Origin: Pagrus major
Taxonomy: Eukaryota > Chordata > Actinopteri > Spariformes > Sparidae
Direction of reading: 5' to 3'
NCBI RefSeq assembly: GCF_040436345.1
Contig: NC_133235.1
Location: forward strand, 21,848,660-21,912,659
DNA length: 64,000 nt
Shown here: positions 38,919 to 52,600 of the stretch, one piece after another
Layout of the letters: every line of letters begins with the position of its first letter
Position numbering within the stretch: position 1 is the stretch's first letter
Made by a program: the position numbers and the translations under genes
Notes under the pieces: model-generated
Seen by the model: only the letters and a program-made list of their open reading frames with translations
Told to the model about the DNA's origin: nothing
Databases searched by the model: none

Positions 38919-39979
38919 AAGAGGTGAGAAACTTCATTTAATGCCTAAATAATAACACCACATCGCACCACGCCGCTGATATTTTCTCTCAGATAGTCTG
39001 ATTCATTAAGCAGGTCTTGGCACCGTTATGACAAAGCCTTGTGAGTCATGCAGCGTAGTAGTAGTACCTTCACCATCGCAGATGTTCTGGTAGGAGTCCC
39101 AGCGGATTAGAGGATCTGCCGTGTTGTAGTCCACAATAACATCCGCCCCGTTTTGCCACCTGTCTGCACCTGGACCCAAAAATAACATTATTGTAGATAC
39201 TGTATCTAGGTGATCTTGTTTCAGTAAAACAATATTGATAGTATCAGCTTTCAGTGGAATTACAGTGTTGACTTAATACCGCCCAGTCCTGTGGATATTT
39301 ATAATTAAAAAAATCTTACCACCCAAGCACACAACACAGCAAGAGCAACACAGCAGACAGTTAGCTTAGCTTAGCTAAAAGACTGGAGACGGGGAAAAAA
39401 AATAATTTGTTGTTTGTACATTTTGGTTTAAACAAACCAGATTAATGTGTTAGTAAGTAAGCTTTAGAAGTGGTGTTTTCTTAGTTTTTCCCAAAGCTAA
39501 GCTAACTGCTTCTTGGCTGTAGCTATATATTCACTGCATAGACATGAATCTGATATTTTTGAGCCAGAAAGAAAATAAGTGTATTTCCCAACTATTCCTT
39601 CAAAAGCATATCATGGGACACTGACAACAAATAAAGTCAAAACAAGGTTAAATCAAGTTCCAATCTTGTGAGGCACACCGTAGGATTTGTGCAAAATGAA
39701 TATCATCATATTAATATGCCTTTAAATTGACCAACCCTTGGCGAGTCATTATCAGCAGTAGCTTATTTTTATTACTTTTAATTTAGTTTTAATTAATGGT
39801 TTTAATTTTGTAACTTCATCATATTGTTGTGGGACAACAGCAGTGACTGCCAATATCACATTTCTGATCCCCATTGCATGGTACAGTATGTACCCTGCAC
39901 CCTGGGCATAATATTTTACCTTTGCTGTACTAAATGTGTTTAATAAACACTCAAGCATCTCCATACAACACACAGTAGG

Positions 39980-40021
<42 letters not shown>

Positions 40022-43000
40022 CCAGACCCACATAACACGCCTGTGTGGCTCTGGGTCAGCACATGCTGTGCTTCTTTACGTCTCTGTCAGCACACACTTC
40101 ACACTACATTTCCCCTTTGCAGCATTCCACATCCCTCCTCACCGGGGGGCAGAGGGGGAGGAACGGAGCACAGGCCGGCCCGGCACGAAGGGAAAAATGG
40201 AGAAACAAACTCTGTGTCTGCTTTTCCAACTCCCTCTAGCAACTTTTGCAAGAAACAAAAAAAAAGAAGAAGAAGAGTAGGGGATCTACCTGGGATCCTC
40301 TCTGGCCCCTCGGAGAACACCAGCTCCACTTTACCGTAATCTGCAAATCTGGGATCTGGAATGTAAGCACACAGGAATGCCATGAGTGTGGCTACTCAGA
40401 AATGGAAAGATGACTGGTGTTGTCTTGCAAATAGGATTCTCGCAGTACACGTAACATGTTTGGGAAAACAAGATTATCGGTCTCAAAGTGCCAAGTCTAA
40501 ATTGAGTCCAGACGGAGCCCTGCAGATGCTGCGTGGAGCAGAGGAGCTGCTGTAAACTAACAGCGGCACGTTGAGGCCTGTTCTCTGGGTTTTTTTTTTT
40601 TCAGGTCTACCTTTGTTGGCAGTCTCCATGTCCTCTTTCTCAAACATCAGGTTGTAGCCCTGCACTGCTCCCGTGTGGAACTGCAGCCGGAATATAACTT
40701 CACGCTCTGAAGTTATGTCGCTCTTGTGATAGCATTTAATCTACAAAAGAACACACACAACTTTTGTGATCAGGACAAACAATACAGATGTCAGAAAATC
40801 TAAAAAAGGCATCTTCTGATTTTCCTACCATGATGTCTCCTTTTAGAAGTTGGGCAGGCTCCAGGGTGATGCACACACGGTCTCTGTGGCCTGGACCGAT
40901 GTGACTGAAACACAGTTGAGTCATGTCAGTTTATTTTTTATATAGCCCATTTAAAAACAACAGGAGGTGACCAAAATTGTTTTCCAGACAATGCAGATGG
41001 GTTAGAAAAATCTGCCTAAATATAGGTGTGCGTGATTGAGAGAATAAAAGGTACATAAAAGGCAATGATACATCAATACAACAACACAGAAGGCAGGACT
41101 AAAAGTGGAAGTCAGGACTAAAAATGGTTGAGAATTTAAAAATTAAAATCAGAGTAATTAATAGGAAGTTAGGAGAAATAGAATAAGATTAACAACAAGC
41201 ATTAGAGGGGCGATATGTACTGACCCCCTGTTGAATTCACCCTCAAAACAAATATTGCATACTAATTTTCTTCTTTAAGCATGGGCTGTTTGCAGGATGC
41301 ATAGCGATGAGGAAACGTATCTATTTGTGTGTGTGTAACATCAATAACTGTAATATGACGTTAGTGAAACAAAGTAAATCTTGTTTTAGTAGCCAGTTAG
41401 AGCTACAGCTAGTTAGCCTACAGCTAACAGATCCAGTTACTCGTTAATAGAGATTTTGTTGAGAAAGCTCAAGTTATCAACATGCCCTAGTAATGTCAGA
41501 ACGTTAGAATACTTACTAGATTCCAGATGAATACACTGCTTGCATTCCCTGGTAAACCTTGATGTAAGGGCGACACACTGTAAAAGAAAGAAACAAAGAT
41601 TAATTCTCAAATAAATAATAGTTAAGTGCAGTGATAACGTGACCTTGAGTGCCCTGTTAGCCGGTAAGTTATTCATGAGTAGCTTCTCCAAATGTTTTGC
41701 TCAAAGTGTGATAAGCTGTTGTTGTGAGAAAGGGATTTCAGCTCCACGATGTTGTTTCAGGGAAATCAGCGAAAACAGCAATTTGCACGCAAGCACGGGT
41801 GTGAATTCTCATGAATTTACTGGGAGCCAATAAAGAAGTTCTCCTCTTCAGTTCTGTTTATGTAAGTGCCTCTCTATCTGTCTGAGCACGCATGTGTGTT
41901 GGAAAAGGAGCGAGATGTAAAGCTCAGATAAGTCTCCGTCTTGTTTACTGTGCAGGCTCTGATGTGGTTGTGTCTGGATTCCTTTATACTGTCATGGTAG
42001 CAGCGACTGGAGTTTCATTGGGCGCTGCAGCTGTGTATTAGCGGTAAACAATATGCGCTTAACCTCCAGTGGCGTCGAAGTTTGGTATCCCGTGAAGGAT
42101 GATGCAGTGTAGGAACAGCGGTGAGGCGTTGATCTTCATGGATCCACTTAGGAGACTGTTGAGGATCCAAACATACCTGATGTGAAAGCACAGAGCATGA
42201 TGTAAATAATATGCAGGATTATTGGAAGTTTATCAACATCAAGGCAACACAGGGCTGAAATATACAGGTGTTTAACCCCTAGTATGGGTCAAGCTCCGCA
42301 AACACTTGATCCTACACTTCCCATAATGCAACATGATGATAGTTACACCTTGCTTATCTGGCAAATGTCCTCGTCTTTCAAACTGAAGCTCTCAGTATGA
42401 ATGCAGGCCTTTCAAAAAAAAGAAAAAATTGTAATCTTCAAGCCCAAACTGAGTAATCCTGGTGACATCACTATGACACCATCAGGGCTATTTTCCCAGA
42501 CTTAACAATATTTCAATGTTTTGGAAAGTAAGCCTTTTCGCTTTAGAGTTAGATGTTAAGGTCAAGACCGCTTCTTATGTCGTTACGTTGGATGTGCAGC
42601 TAGGCAGCAGCCAGTTAGCTTAGCACAAAGACTGTAATTGGAGGGAAACAGCTAGCCCTGCCCTGACGAAGATAACAAAAGGTTTATGTGCCAAGTTTCT
42701 CTGCTGGTAGTACTGACTTCAGGCTGGTTGCTTGGCAAACCTCACAGATTTGATAAGATATCAGGACACTTCCGGACGCTAGATAAAAAAAAAAAAATAA
42801 AAAAAATTATCCTGGTCTGGTTCCAGAACTCAAGCATCAAAGTCGCACTAGCTCGGGGTTCATACAGCTTAAGTAAAGTTCGAGCAATTTTCAAGCACTT
42901 TCAAGATAACTAGACCAAAAAATTCCAGACTCTCTAAGCCTTTATCACCACAGCTAAATCATTATATTACCAGCTGTTTATATTGACTTTGATTGTATGT

Positions 43001-43581
43001 TTTGATCACGATTCTTTAATGCTCGCTAATTTCTATGGCAGGCGGCAAAAACCCCCCCACAACAATGGGATTGTTTCATCAGTCCATATTGTCATTGCTT
43101 AAAGTTTATCTCATATAAACTTGGGGATAAGAAAGCACAGGAGCCACCAGTGTGAGTTAAACAGGGTTAGGATTACACCAGGTCACCATGGGGTCCCATT
43201 CTCATTACAATAATCAACAATGACGGGCTTTTCAGTGGAAAAAATAGACAAACAGCACTGGGAACTGCAAAGTTTTGTATTGAATCAGGTGGGTCAGGGA
43301 CGTGAATGTGTCGTCAACAACGCGCCAGCCAAACAACGCGTGTTGCTAGACAGCAGGGCGTGCTTGAGTTTTGGGTCTTACCGCTTCTGCGAAGGTGTCA
43401 TCAGAGCTGAGACCTTATCATCATAGTATTTCCTCATGGCGAAGCGGTCCAACGCCTGATCAGCACTTTGAGGGAGACAGAGAGACACATTAAACACTTT
43501 AGGCAATTATGACTCCAGAGAGCGATTACACTCCGCTGCTCTATAATTGAATGCTGTTAACCCCTAACTTAAATTAGGACA

Positions 43582-43614
<33 letters not shown>

Positions 43615-46600
43615 TGCATAATGGGCAACAGTGAAAGTAAGCAGAGAGACAGGGGATTCCAGCAGAGAGGAAGAGAATGGCAGCCTTAAGTAAACACGGA
43701 GGGGGAGAGGAGGACAGAGAGAGGCCAGAGTGTGTGCACAGCTCTGCTATTCAGACAGACCTAAAACCAACAGGCGCTGGAGCCTTTTCACCACAGCTCT
43801 GTTTCTCTCTCGTCGGCCCTCTCCCTCTAACCCCCCCGCCCCCTGAATCTATTCCATTGTAAATCTGCCTCATTGTTTTCCTATCTCTTCCTCTACCTCT
43901 TTTTGTCTTTCACATTCGCCTTGCCGACCCGGTTCTTCCTTCCAGCGGGACACAAACATTAAAGGGAAGCACAAATCGAAGGCCGATGTGTGCAGAAAGG
44001 ATCTACCTAGTGGCATAACACCAGGCCGCCTCTCCTCGTGTTTGCTCCATTTCTTAACTTAAGGGCTCAGTGAAGCACCAGCCTCACTGGGTTTGTACGG
44101 CTAACAATGGCTAGAAAATTTGGTTTTCTTCTCGATGAATAGATTTCATGAAACTGACACTGTAGCCAGAAGCAGTTACAGTAACTTGCATGTTTCCTAG
44201 TTGATTCATGCAACTCAATACGGGGTGATTCATGGCTTAAATTGTGTGGGTTTTCTTTCAGATTTGAAAAGCGGTGACTTTTCTTTGACTCACTGAATTT
44301 GAATCACCTTGACCCTCAATTAAAAGGGAGGCGATAAATCATCCGCGGTTAGGTAATGACATTGCTTGTGGTCTTCGTCAACTGTTGTGGGTTGTTGTTG
44401 ATATCAGCCGACAGAAGGTGGGGGCGCACTCATATCATGATAAATCCTGACATATTCAGGGAAAACAAGAACATTTAAAGTAACATGACATGAAAATGTG
44501 ACACACTGCAGTGGTTACCTGGCTGACACGTCGGTGAAATGCACAAAGGATGAAATGACGACTCCGATACGACCCTTGCCGCCCTAAAGAACCATGACAG
44601 ACAGGAGATGAGTCACTACACATGCAGCACTTGTGGTTTTAGTCTGTTTTAAACGCCCAACATACTTGTTTTCTAAGTCATCTTCCAACTATGAGTGATG
44701 GGATCCTACATAAACGCACTTTTTTCTGCTGTAATTAGAACAGCATTGGTGTTTTTCGCATGACACATTTGTTTTTATTTCTTCTCTGTGCTCTCCACAC
44801 TGCTTTGAAGTGGGCACGGCTAATTTAGAAAATGGGGGTGTCACATATTTGCGTGCATCATTGAGACTGACCAGGACATATGATGACAGTTGGCGGGTTA
44901 TTTGGTCACAGCCAATCAAAGATGGGTGTCAAAATGAAGATTTTTTTTTTACTTTACATTGCTGCTCATAAATATTTAACATTATAGAGAAATACTTGTT
45001 GAAGTGCTTAAGTAACCACTAACTGCTGCCAAGTGTAGGTGTAATTAACTAGTAAGCTCCGTTAGCAGCGCAATTAGCGTACGTATTAGCTAAATGACTG
45101 CCCAGACTGCCCACTTGGACCACCTGGATGAGGAGGTTTTCGGGCTCAGGGCCGGGGGGTTGGGTGGATGCAGCGAGGTGGTGGAATGGGCACCAGAACT
45201 GGAGCCAAGCAACAGAACCGGTCTCAGCAGCCTCCCCATGAACATGGCCATACCTGGACCGAACACAGCCTCCATGGAAGGTCAATGGAGGTCAGTTTGA
45301 CAAAGGGGAATACAGTACAGAGGCGATTTACAGCAGCTCCGACCAGGATGACACAACAGGGCGGGTTCAGGAGAGACGTAAAGTAAAAACGGAGCGAGAT
45401 CGGGCCTAGCGATACTATCAGACTATCGCCTCTTGAGGTTACAAAGTTGTATTTCGAGACAGGACAGGTCGAAGCTTGCTGGTTAGCATGCTAACTTCAG
45501 GAGGCATCTCTGTAACACGATACAAAGACATCTATGATACAACATCAACACTGTCATTCTTTGAATTCTGTTGACAATTTCAGTTCATTTCTAATGTGTT
45601 GCACCTTTAAAGTAAAAACTGACAAAATGTCATCCCCAAGTGTTTCCTTTGTATTAATTTAGTCAGCAGCAGATAGAAATAGTGACAGTCAGCTTTCATT
45701 TTTGGAGATTTCATGCCCGGTGGCACAGAAAATGACATTGTGCAATCAAAGTTCATAGGGAACCAATCCAAAACAATGATGGTGTCATTATTATTGTGCA
45801 ATCAAAAATACATTTCATAATGATACATGAAAGCAAAAAACTAAAAAAGGGTACATTATTAAATCTAAACTAAAATCAACTGCCGCAACACAAGCTGTAG
45901 ATGCTCACCCTGCAGTGTATAACAACCACATGAAGAGGGTCAGCATTGAGCCAGCTCTCCATGGCCTTACAGATGGTGCAGATCTTATCCAAAGGTGGAG
46001 CATGCATGTCCGGCCAGCCTGTATCCAGGGTCTGAAATCGCAGAACTCACTGTAAACATCGACCCATGAATCATCAATCAATGTTTGCTGTAGCTGCTTA
46101 GACACAGCTGATCAAAGTTTTCCGAACTTACCTTGGGGTTCATTTTAGAGAGGTCGTGTCTTCTCTCTGACAGGTTGATGATCTAAAGAGAAAAATACAA
46201 CAAAGCCCATGACTAATGATGTTTTCTAAGATTACTGCATTCTGCTTCTTAAATTAGCACGGGTGAAAGATGAACTGTGCCTCCAGATCAATACTCTCAT
46301 GTCAATATCCCATGAAAGCCCATCAGCCCTGACATCAATACTGTTTGCACTTTGACACTTGACTTCAAGGTGAGACAGCGAGCGGCACACAGGCGAGCAC
46401 TGACCAGGTAATTATCCGCATGCTTGGACTTGAGCATTCGCGTGACGTCCTTCAGGTTGTGAGAGTAGATCTCCTCCGAGCAGCCCCGAGGGAAGGACAC
46501 GGCGATGATACGCTCTGTGATGTACGTCAGGTCGAGCTCATAACCCTCCTCCATCTTGACTCTTGTGGCTTCCTGTGAGAATTAATGAGACGGAGACACA

Positions 46601-49600
46601 TGTGGGTTCAGTTACCTCGCACCATTCCCGCTTTAAAGCAGGTGACTTTGCTCGAGTCAATATTTGACGGTCAAAGTCCTCAGCTTTAGTCATTGTGTCC
46701 GAGTTTCCCGCAGATATCTTTAGAGAATGACCTCAGTTCCAGATTGCATGACAGAGGGTGTCTTGTTTGCTCAGAAACGGTCAACAGTGTGCGTCACACA
46801 TACTGTACCGGTTGAAAAGAAACACTATATCAAGGGCTTTTGAGCATGTGAGAGATGATTGCTACTTATCTCTACTGCAAAAAGAGACACAGTGCAGTGG
46901 TATCAAAAGATTGACACCAGCAATCTAGTCAGTCAGTCCGTCAGTCAGTCAGTTGGAGCAACAATGACAAAGACAAAGAAAACTTTCAAAGAACTCCGGT
47001 TGAAACCAGTTGCTGTAAATCCCTGAGTGTTGGTGTGTCCCTGTGACCTCATGGCCGTGCACTTCCTGCAGCGGTGGTCAGGAGAGAGCCTGTCTCACAC
47101 CACCACATCCACAGACACATCCCTTACTCTCTTATCTAGTCATCTCTGTATGCTCTGTGCGAGAGAACGGCACAGTGTTGACAAAGTGCTGACACTTTGT
47201 AGTCGATTAATCAATAAGTCAACTGACAACTAATCGTTTTCTAACAAGCCATTGCCGTTTCCAGTTTTTTTAAATTGTGCTTTCCTTCTGTTTGTTTTCA
47301 AATTAATATTTTCCAGGTTTATGATTGTTATAAACAATCTATTCAAAGTCATCATCTGGATGTCTGCATATTTTGTGTTCACATGTTGTTTTCTTATTGT
47401 TTTTGATGGCGTTTATGTGCAGGACAATGTTTTACGAGGCTTTGAAGATTTTTATGTGTGTTTCGAGCTACTCTTGGTATTGTGTCAAGGCAGCTAGGGG
47501 AGGCTTATAGTTGTAACACCAGTTAATCTTCATAAATTCAAATGTTAATTGGGTAATTTGAATAAAGCTTCCTTTGTCAATGCCAGCTGAAGGGAAAAAG
47601 GTACTTCTTTTAATTAAAGAAGAATCAAACCCTCCCTTATAATCTTTATGTGTTTTTAATGTTTTAATTTTTAACTTATTGGTATTTCATTTTTAACTGT
47701 CAGACAACTGTTGTCATTTGTAATTTCATTTAGTCTTTTAGTTGTTAGCTTCTGAAAACAGAAAGTACTGTATCTTCTGCTTATATGAATCAATTTTCTT
47801 GTTTTTCTCTTTTCTTTATGTGGGAGGTTGAATTCTTGCCTCCATCTTTATAGAAGCTGGTGGCATGTAACAAAAAGTTCAGTGCAACTAATGCTGCAAT
47901 TTCAATTTCTGTCGATCAACTAATGAATTAATCGACTAATTGTTTCAGCTCTACTTCTATCCCTGTCAAAATCAGATTTTTTTTGTATTAGCTCTATATC
48001 AAACACTGAAAAAACTGATTCACACTAGTTTGTAAGGTATAAGTAATCAATAGGGGTTGATAAATGATTCAGATCTCACACAAACACAAGCACAAGCATA
48101 CACTCAGAAACAGAAACACATTCCTCGAGCTGCCAAAGATACCATCATCCTTCTTGAATGACTCCAATTGTTTGTTGTGATTAAAACGATCCATAGACAA
48201 GAATGTGTCCATCAATTTGCAATGACTGCAGGCAACAGCCCAAAACTTTGAAGGGGTGGGAGGCAGAGAGGGAGCCATAAACCAGAGACAGTGTGGTCAC
48301 AGCTTAAACCAACCCTCAGAGCGGAATGAAAGAGGCCATGTGTATGAAGAGGTCATCTCTCGGGGAAACAGGGCTGTTTTGTGTTGGTGGAGGTGGTGGG
48401 AGCAGGGGCAGGAGGTCCTCCAGGATTGTTGGAACTAATGGTGGGGTTAGTCTATTTCCCCTGAGACTCTGAGGAAAAAACTGTTGACTAATGGGAAATT
48501 AATGAACAGGTCGGCCCAGTACTTAGACTCTGTGTATCTCCAGGGCAGGGGCATGGGAAGAAGGCTTAGTGATGTTTTGGAAGTGTCAAAGTACTGTGCT
48601 AACGGGAGACTGGAAGAGTATCTAACCAACACTTAACCTCCATTTGACCCAGGAGTGTGAAAACATGTGTCTTTATTAATTTGATGCCAATGAGTATAAA
48701 GATCTGCTTTAAAGGAATTCTTTAAAAGTTTGACATTTTTGTGAAAAGCATTCATTTTCTTGCCAAGAGCTGGATAAAAAAACGACTTAGGTAATAGGCA
48801 AAAAATTCCTTACGCATGAAGCTCACTAATTAACATGTTATATCTCACACGTTTAAAACATGAACAAACCAAAGTGTAAAAACAACAACACATACTGGTA
48901 GGCTAATTTTGTTAACTAAATCCAAGCTAGCTGTTTCCCCCTGTTTCCAGTCTTTACGCTAAGCTAAGCTAAGCTAAGCTAACCAGCAGCTGGCATTAGC
49001 GACATATTTAACAAACAGACATTAAAAGTGAAATCAATCTTTTTATCCAACTCTTGGCAAGAGAGCAAATAAACATTTTGTTAATCAAAAAGTCAAACTA
49101 TTAAATAACTGATTAAATAACTAATGTCAAGGTAGCTAAAGAGAAATAAAGATTTCAACCAGTTCAAATAAAACCCGTAAAGATGCAAAAAAGTTAGCTA
49201 ACACACCAAATTATGAAATAAATGATAAAGCTTCTAAATCAAGCTAACATTACTGCGAGTAGCCTTTAGCTTAGCCTCCCATAAAGATGGCGGAACAGCT
49301 AGCCTTGCTCTGACCAAAGGTAACAAAATCTTCCAACAAGCATATCTAAAGCACTAATTTAACACAAAATGTTTCACATGTTAAATACAAAAACCAAAGC
49401 GTAAAAACAACAAATTTTACGGGGGGGGGGGGGGGGGGGGGGGGGGGTGGTGGTGTTATGTTTCCAGTTACCTTTGGACAGATCAAGCCTAGCTGTTTCT
49501 GCATTTCCAATTGTTATGCTAAGCTAGGCTAACCAGCTGTTGGCGTTGGCTTCATATTTAACGAACATACATGACAATGATATCATATTCTCATCTAATT

Positions 49601-52600
49601 CTCAGCAATACAGCAAATAAGCATAATTATAAAAAAGTTAAATTATCAAATAACTGATTTCAAGGTAACGAAACAGATAAGATATAAATGTTCCAACCAA
49701 TTCAAATAAAAGCCATATAGATAACATATATATAATATATCACATTATAATATAAATCCCATCCATAAATCCTAATCCTTCTAAACATCGACCTGACGCT
49801 TATTAATGTCACATGAATCATTCATGCAAAACACTGCAGCACCCAACATCCTTTTTCCTACAACTCACTTCTCCCACTCATCATTCAAGCTAACATGAGC
49901 GACTTGCCCCAGCACGCACTAAAGATAATTGGTCTTTAATTTGCACTGACTGCTTTTGTTCCTGGTTTGAGGCGCAGCATTAGCTCACAAAGGCAGAATA
50001 AGCAGTGCCAAGGAACTCAAATCCCGAGCCCACCCATGGCACTGTGAGAGCAAAGGCTGGTAGAGCGGCGGGGAAGGCGAGGAGAGACTGGAGAAAAAAC
50101 GGGTTGCCAGGTCTGCTGTGGGCAAGCTGCGACAGGTTTGCTAAGGTCAGGATGTTGGGGGATTAGGGTGTGTCTGGCTCCCCCAGCTCCAACCCCTGCA
50201 GGTAAGAGCTTGACTAGGCTGCGTGGGTGCTGTCAGCCACGTTCACACATGCATGACCATCACTTGGGACCGGCTCCAAATGCCTTTCATTCAGTTATCC
50301 AGAACAACGCTGCGAATGATTAAACATTACATTCACGAGTAAAAGAAATGCAGGGAAGATAAGAGTGGGAAGGCATATCAAAGCGCTGGGATGAAGCCCG
50401 TTTCTATTTCTGGAGCCACACCCTCCACCTGGACCGCACCGTATGGAATCTTCCATTTTGTACGAGCAGGTGAAGCACAAGATGAAAGCAGACGGCATCG
50501 TGTAGTCGGACATAAACTGTCTCAGAGCCACCACGAGTTCGTCAGGCCCTAAGGGTTTAATCACGGCCTAATCATGTGAACAGTGACCTCATAGTTGTTT
50601 TCATTTTTGAGTCGACTGTGGTGACAACAGTTGGCAAAAACCTTGCACGCTTGTCTGTCGCAAATCGTCTGCCAGGGGTTGAGCCACAGCAGCCGAAATC
50701 CATTTACGCGAAAGTTTGTTTGTATGTGATTAAGCTGGTTGCTACATGTCTACAGACTCCCTGACTGCGTTTTCCATTAGCGATCGCAGAGTGGCCATCA
50801 TCCTGCAGATTGCTTTTACATATTTGTAAGGTGAAAGACAGCGTCAGTGATGAGACGGGGGTACGAGCGCTGCGGTAATGAAAGAAAGAAGTTTAGCTTT
50901 AATCAGCTGCAACTTTTATTTCTGTTATCAATCAATGCATCGAATCCTTTATGTATTCAATGTTTAGTCCAAGAGAATGTCAGAAATACGGAAGAGGATT
51001 AGGGCCACTGTTTTTTTCAGAATTTTGACTTATATCTCAGAATTGTGGGTATAAAAGGTGTTTTCTGTTCACTCTGGGTTCCCAACTCCTCAAAAACTGA
51101 TGCTTTGGGATGGCGGCCGACCCGTCCTACAATCCCAAAGAGTCCCTTTTTGACAAGTTGGCACTCAAATACAGATTTAAGTCAGAATTTCACAGAAGAA
51201 TTGTGAAAAACAAAGTCAGAACTCTTCCTTTTTTTGTTAACAGTGGCCCTATTTCTCTTCCCTATAAAAAATAATGACAAATTCTCACCAAAAGTTACCA
51301 TCAAAGCGCCAAAAGTCCCCAAAAAATCCTTATATTGGAGAAGCTGCAACCACCTAACTTAAATCTAATATAATTCAAATCAATTAAACTTAAATGTCCA
51401 CAACCATTACATCCGCACACATATGAAAGCAATCAAGGCGTCCCTTCCCCCCAACGCGCTCTGAAATCAAACTGAATTGCTTCTGTTGGCTCTGGCGTCG
51501 ACTTTATGATTGACGTGTTGTGGCAACAGCCTCCATTTTGTGACAGCTTAAATATTATTCTAGGTCCATTAAAACTGAAATAATGTGTCTGAAATGAAAA
51601 AAAAAAATGATATGAACGCTTTTCCAAAAAGCACCAAACCCCCCTGTTGCAAATCAACACAAACTCTTCTCTGGTGCAGACTGCAGAGCTGCCGCTGCAG
51701 CTCCGGTTAGAGCTCAAAGTGGGGCGATAAAGCTCATTCAGCCCAGCATGTAGGAACTGGCTCTGTTCTGCACCTATGGAAAAAGCAGCTACACATACAT
51801 CACACCGCTGTCTCTCCGGGAGACTCTGGACAGATTCATGATCTCCTGAGCTGTTTGTCTGCAAACCTGAGTAACACCTAAAGTGCCATAAATGCTTCAG
51901 GAAGTCTGGCTGCCTGCACGGGGGGGGGGGGACTGCTGGACTGTTTCACTGTTTACTATACACATTTTTACTAAATTTAGCTACAATTTTTCCCCATTAG
52001 CTTCTTTTCTTTGTTTGCCCGGCTCATGAAAAGAACTATTCATGCCTGTTTACAGCTCCATCAGATGACAGGAGTGGTCAACCAGAACCGATTTGTTTCT
52101 TGCCCTCTGGCTGCAGCTCCCAGTCGGTATTTAGCATTCACATCTAATAGCCACCTAATAACTTTGATACCATCAGCTTCACTGTTCCAAACCGCCCTGT
52201 ATTCATACTTGGCACGAGCGTGCGCCTCATACTGCGGGATAACATGTCCACAGTGACATAACAGGCTGGCTGAAGGGCCACGGAGAGAGGGACAAGGCCA
52301 CAGTTTGTTCTGGCCCTTTCCTGTCAGGGGCCCTATATGTTTACGCTGTGGCTTTCGACACCCTTTCACTGCCGAAGAACTGAAATAAACAGAAACTATG
52401 AGAACTATTGAACAAATCAAACCCACAGGAGGGGGGAAGCTTGGTATTTTTAGCAAGTTTATTCAGTAACTCTGGAACTCTAACGTGTATTTGTCCCACG
52501 TTTTTATGGGATATTTCGAAAGGGGGATAAAAATGACAGCCCTGGCTCGGAGCAAATCTGTGCACCCATAAGGCTCCTAAAAGTACTCCCTAATTACCGT

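Noticed and set aside
49421..49447. Poly-G run as a telomere-like or origin signal
   Set aside because: No TTAGGG pattern; a single homopolymer inside a decayed repeat.
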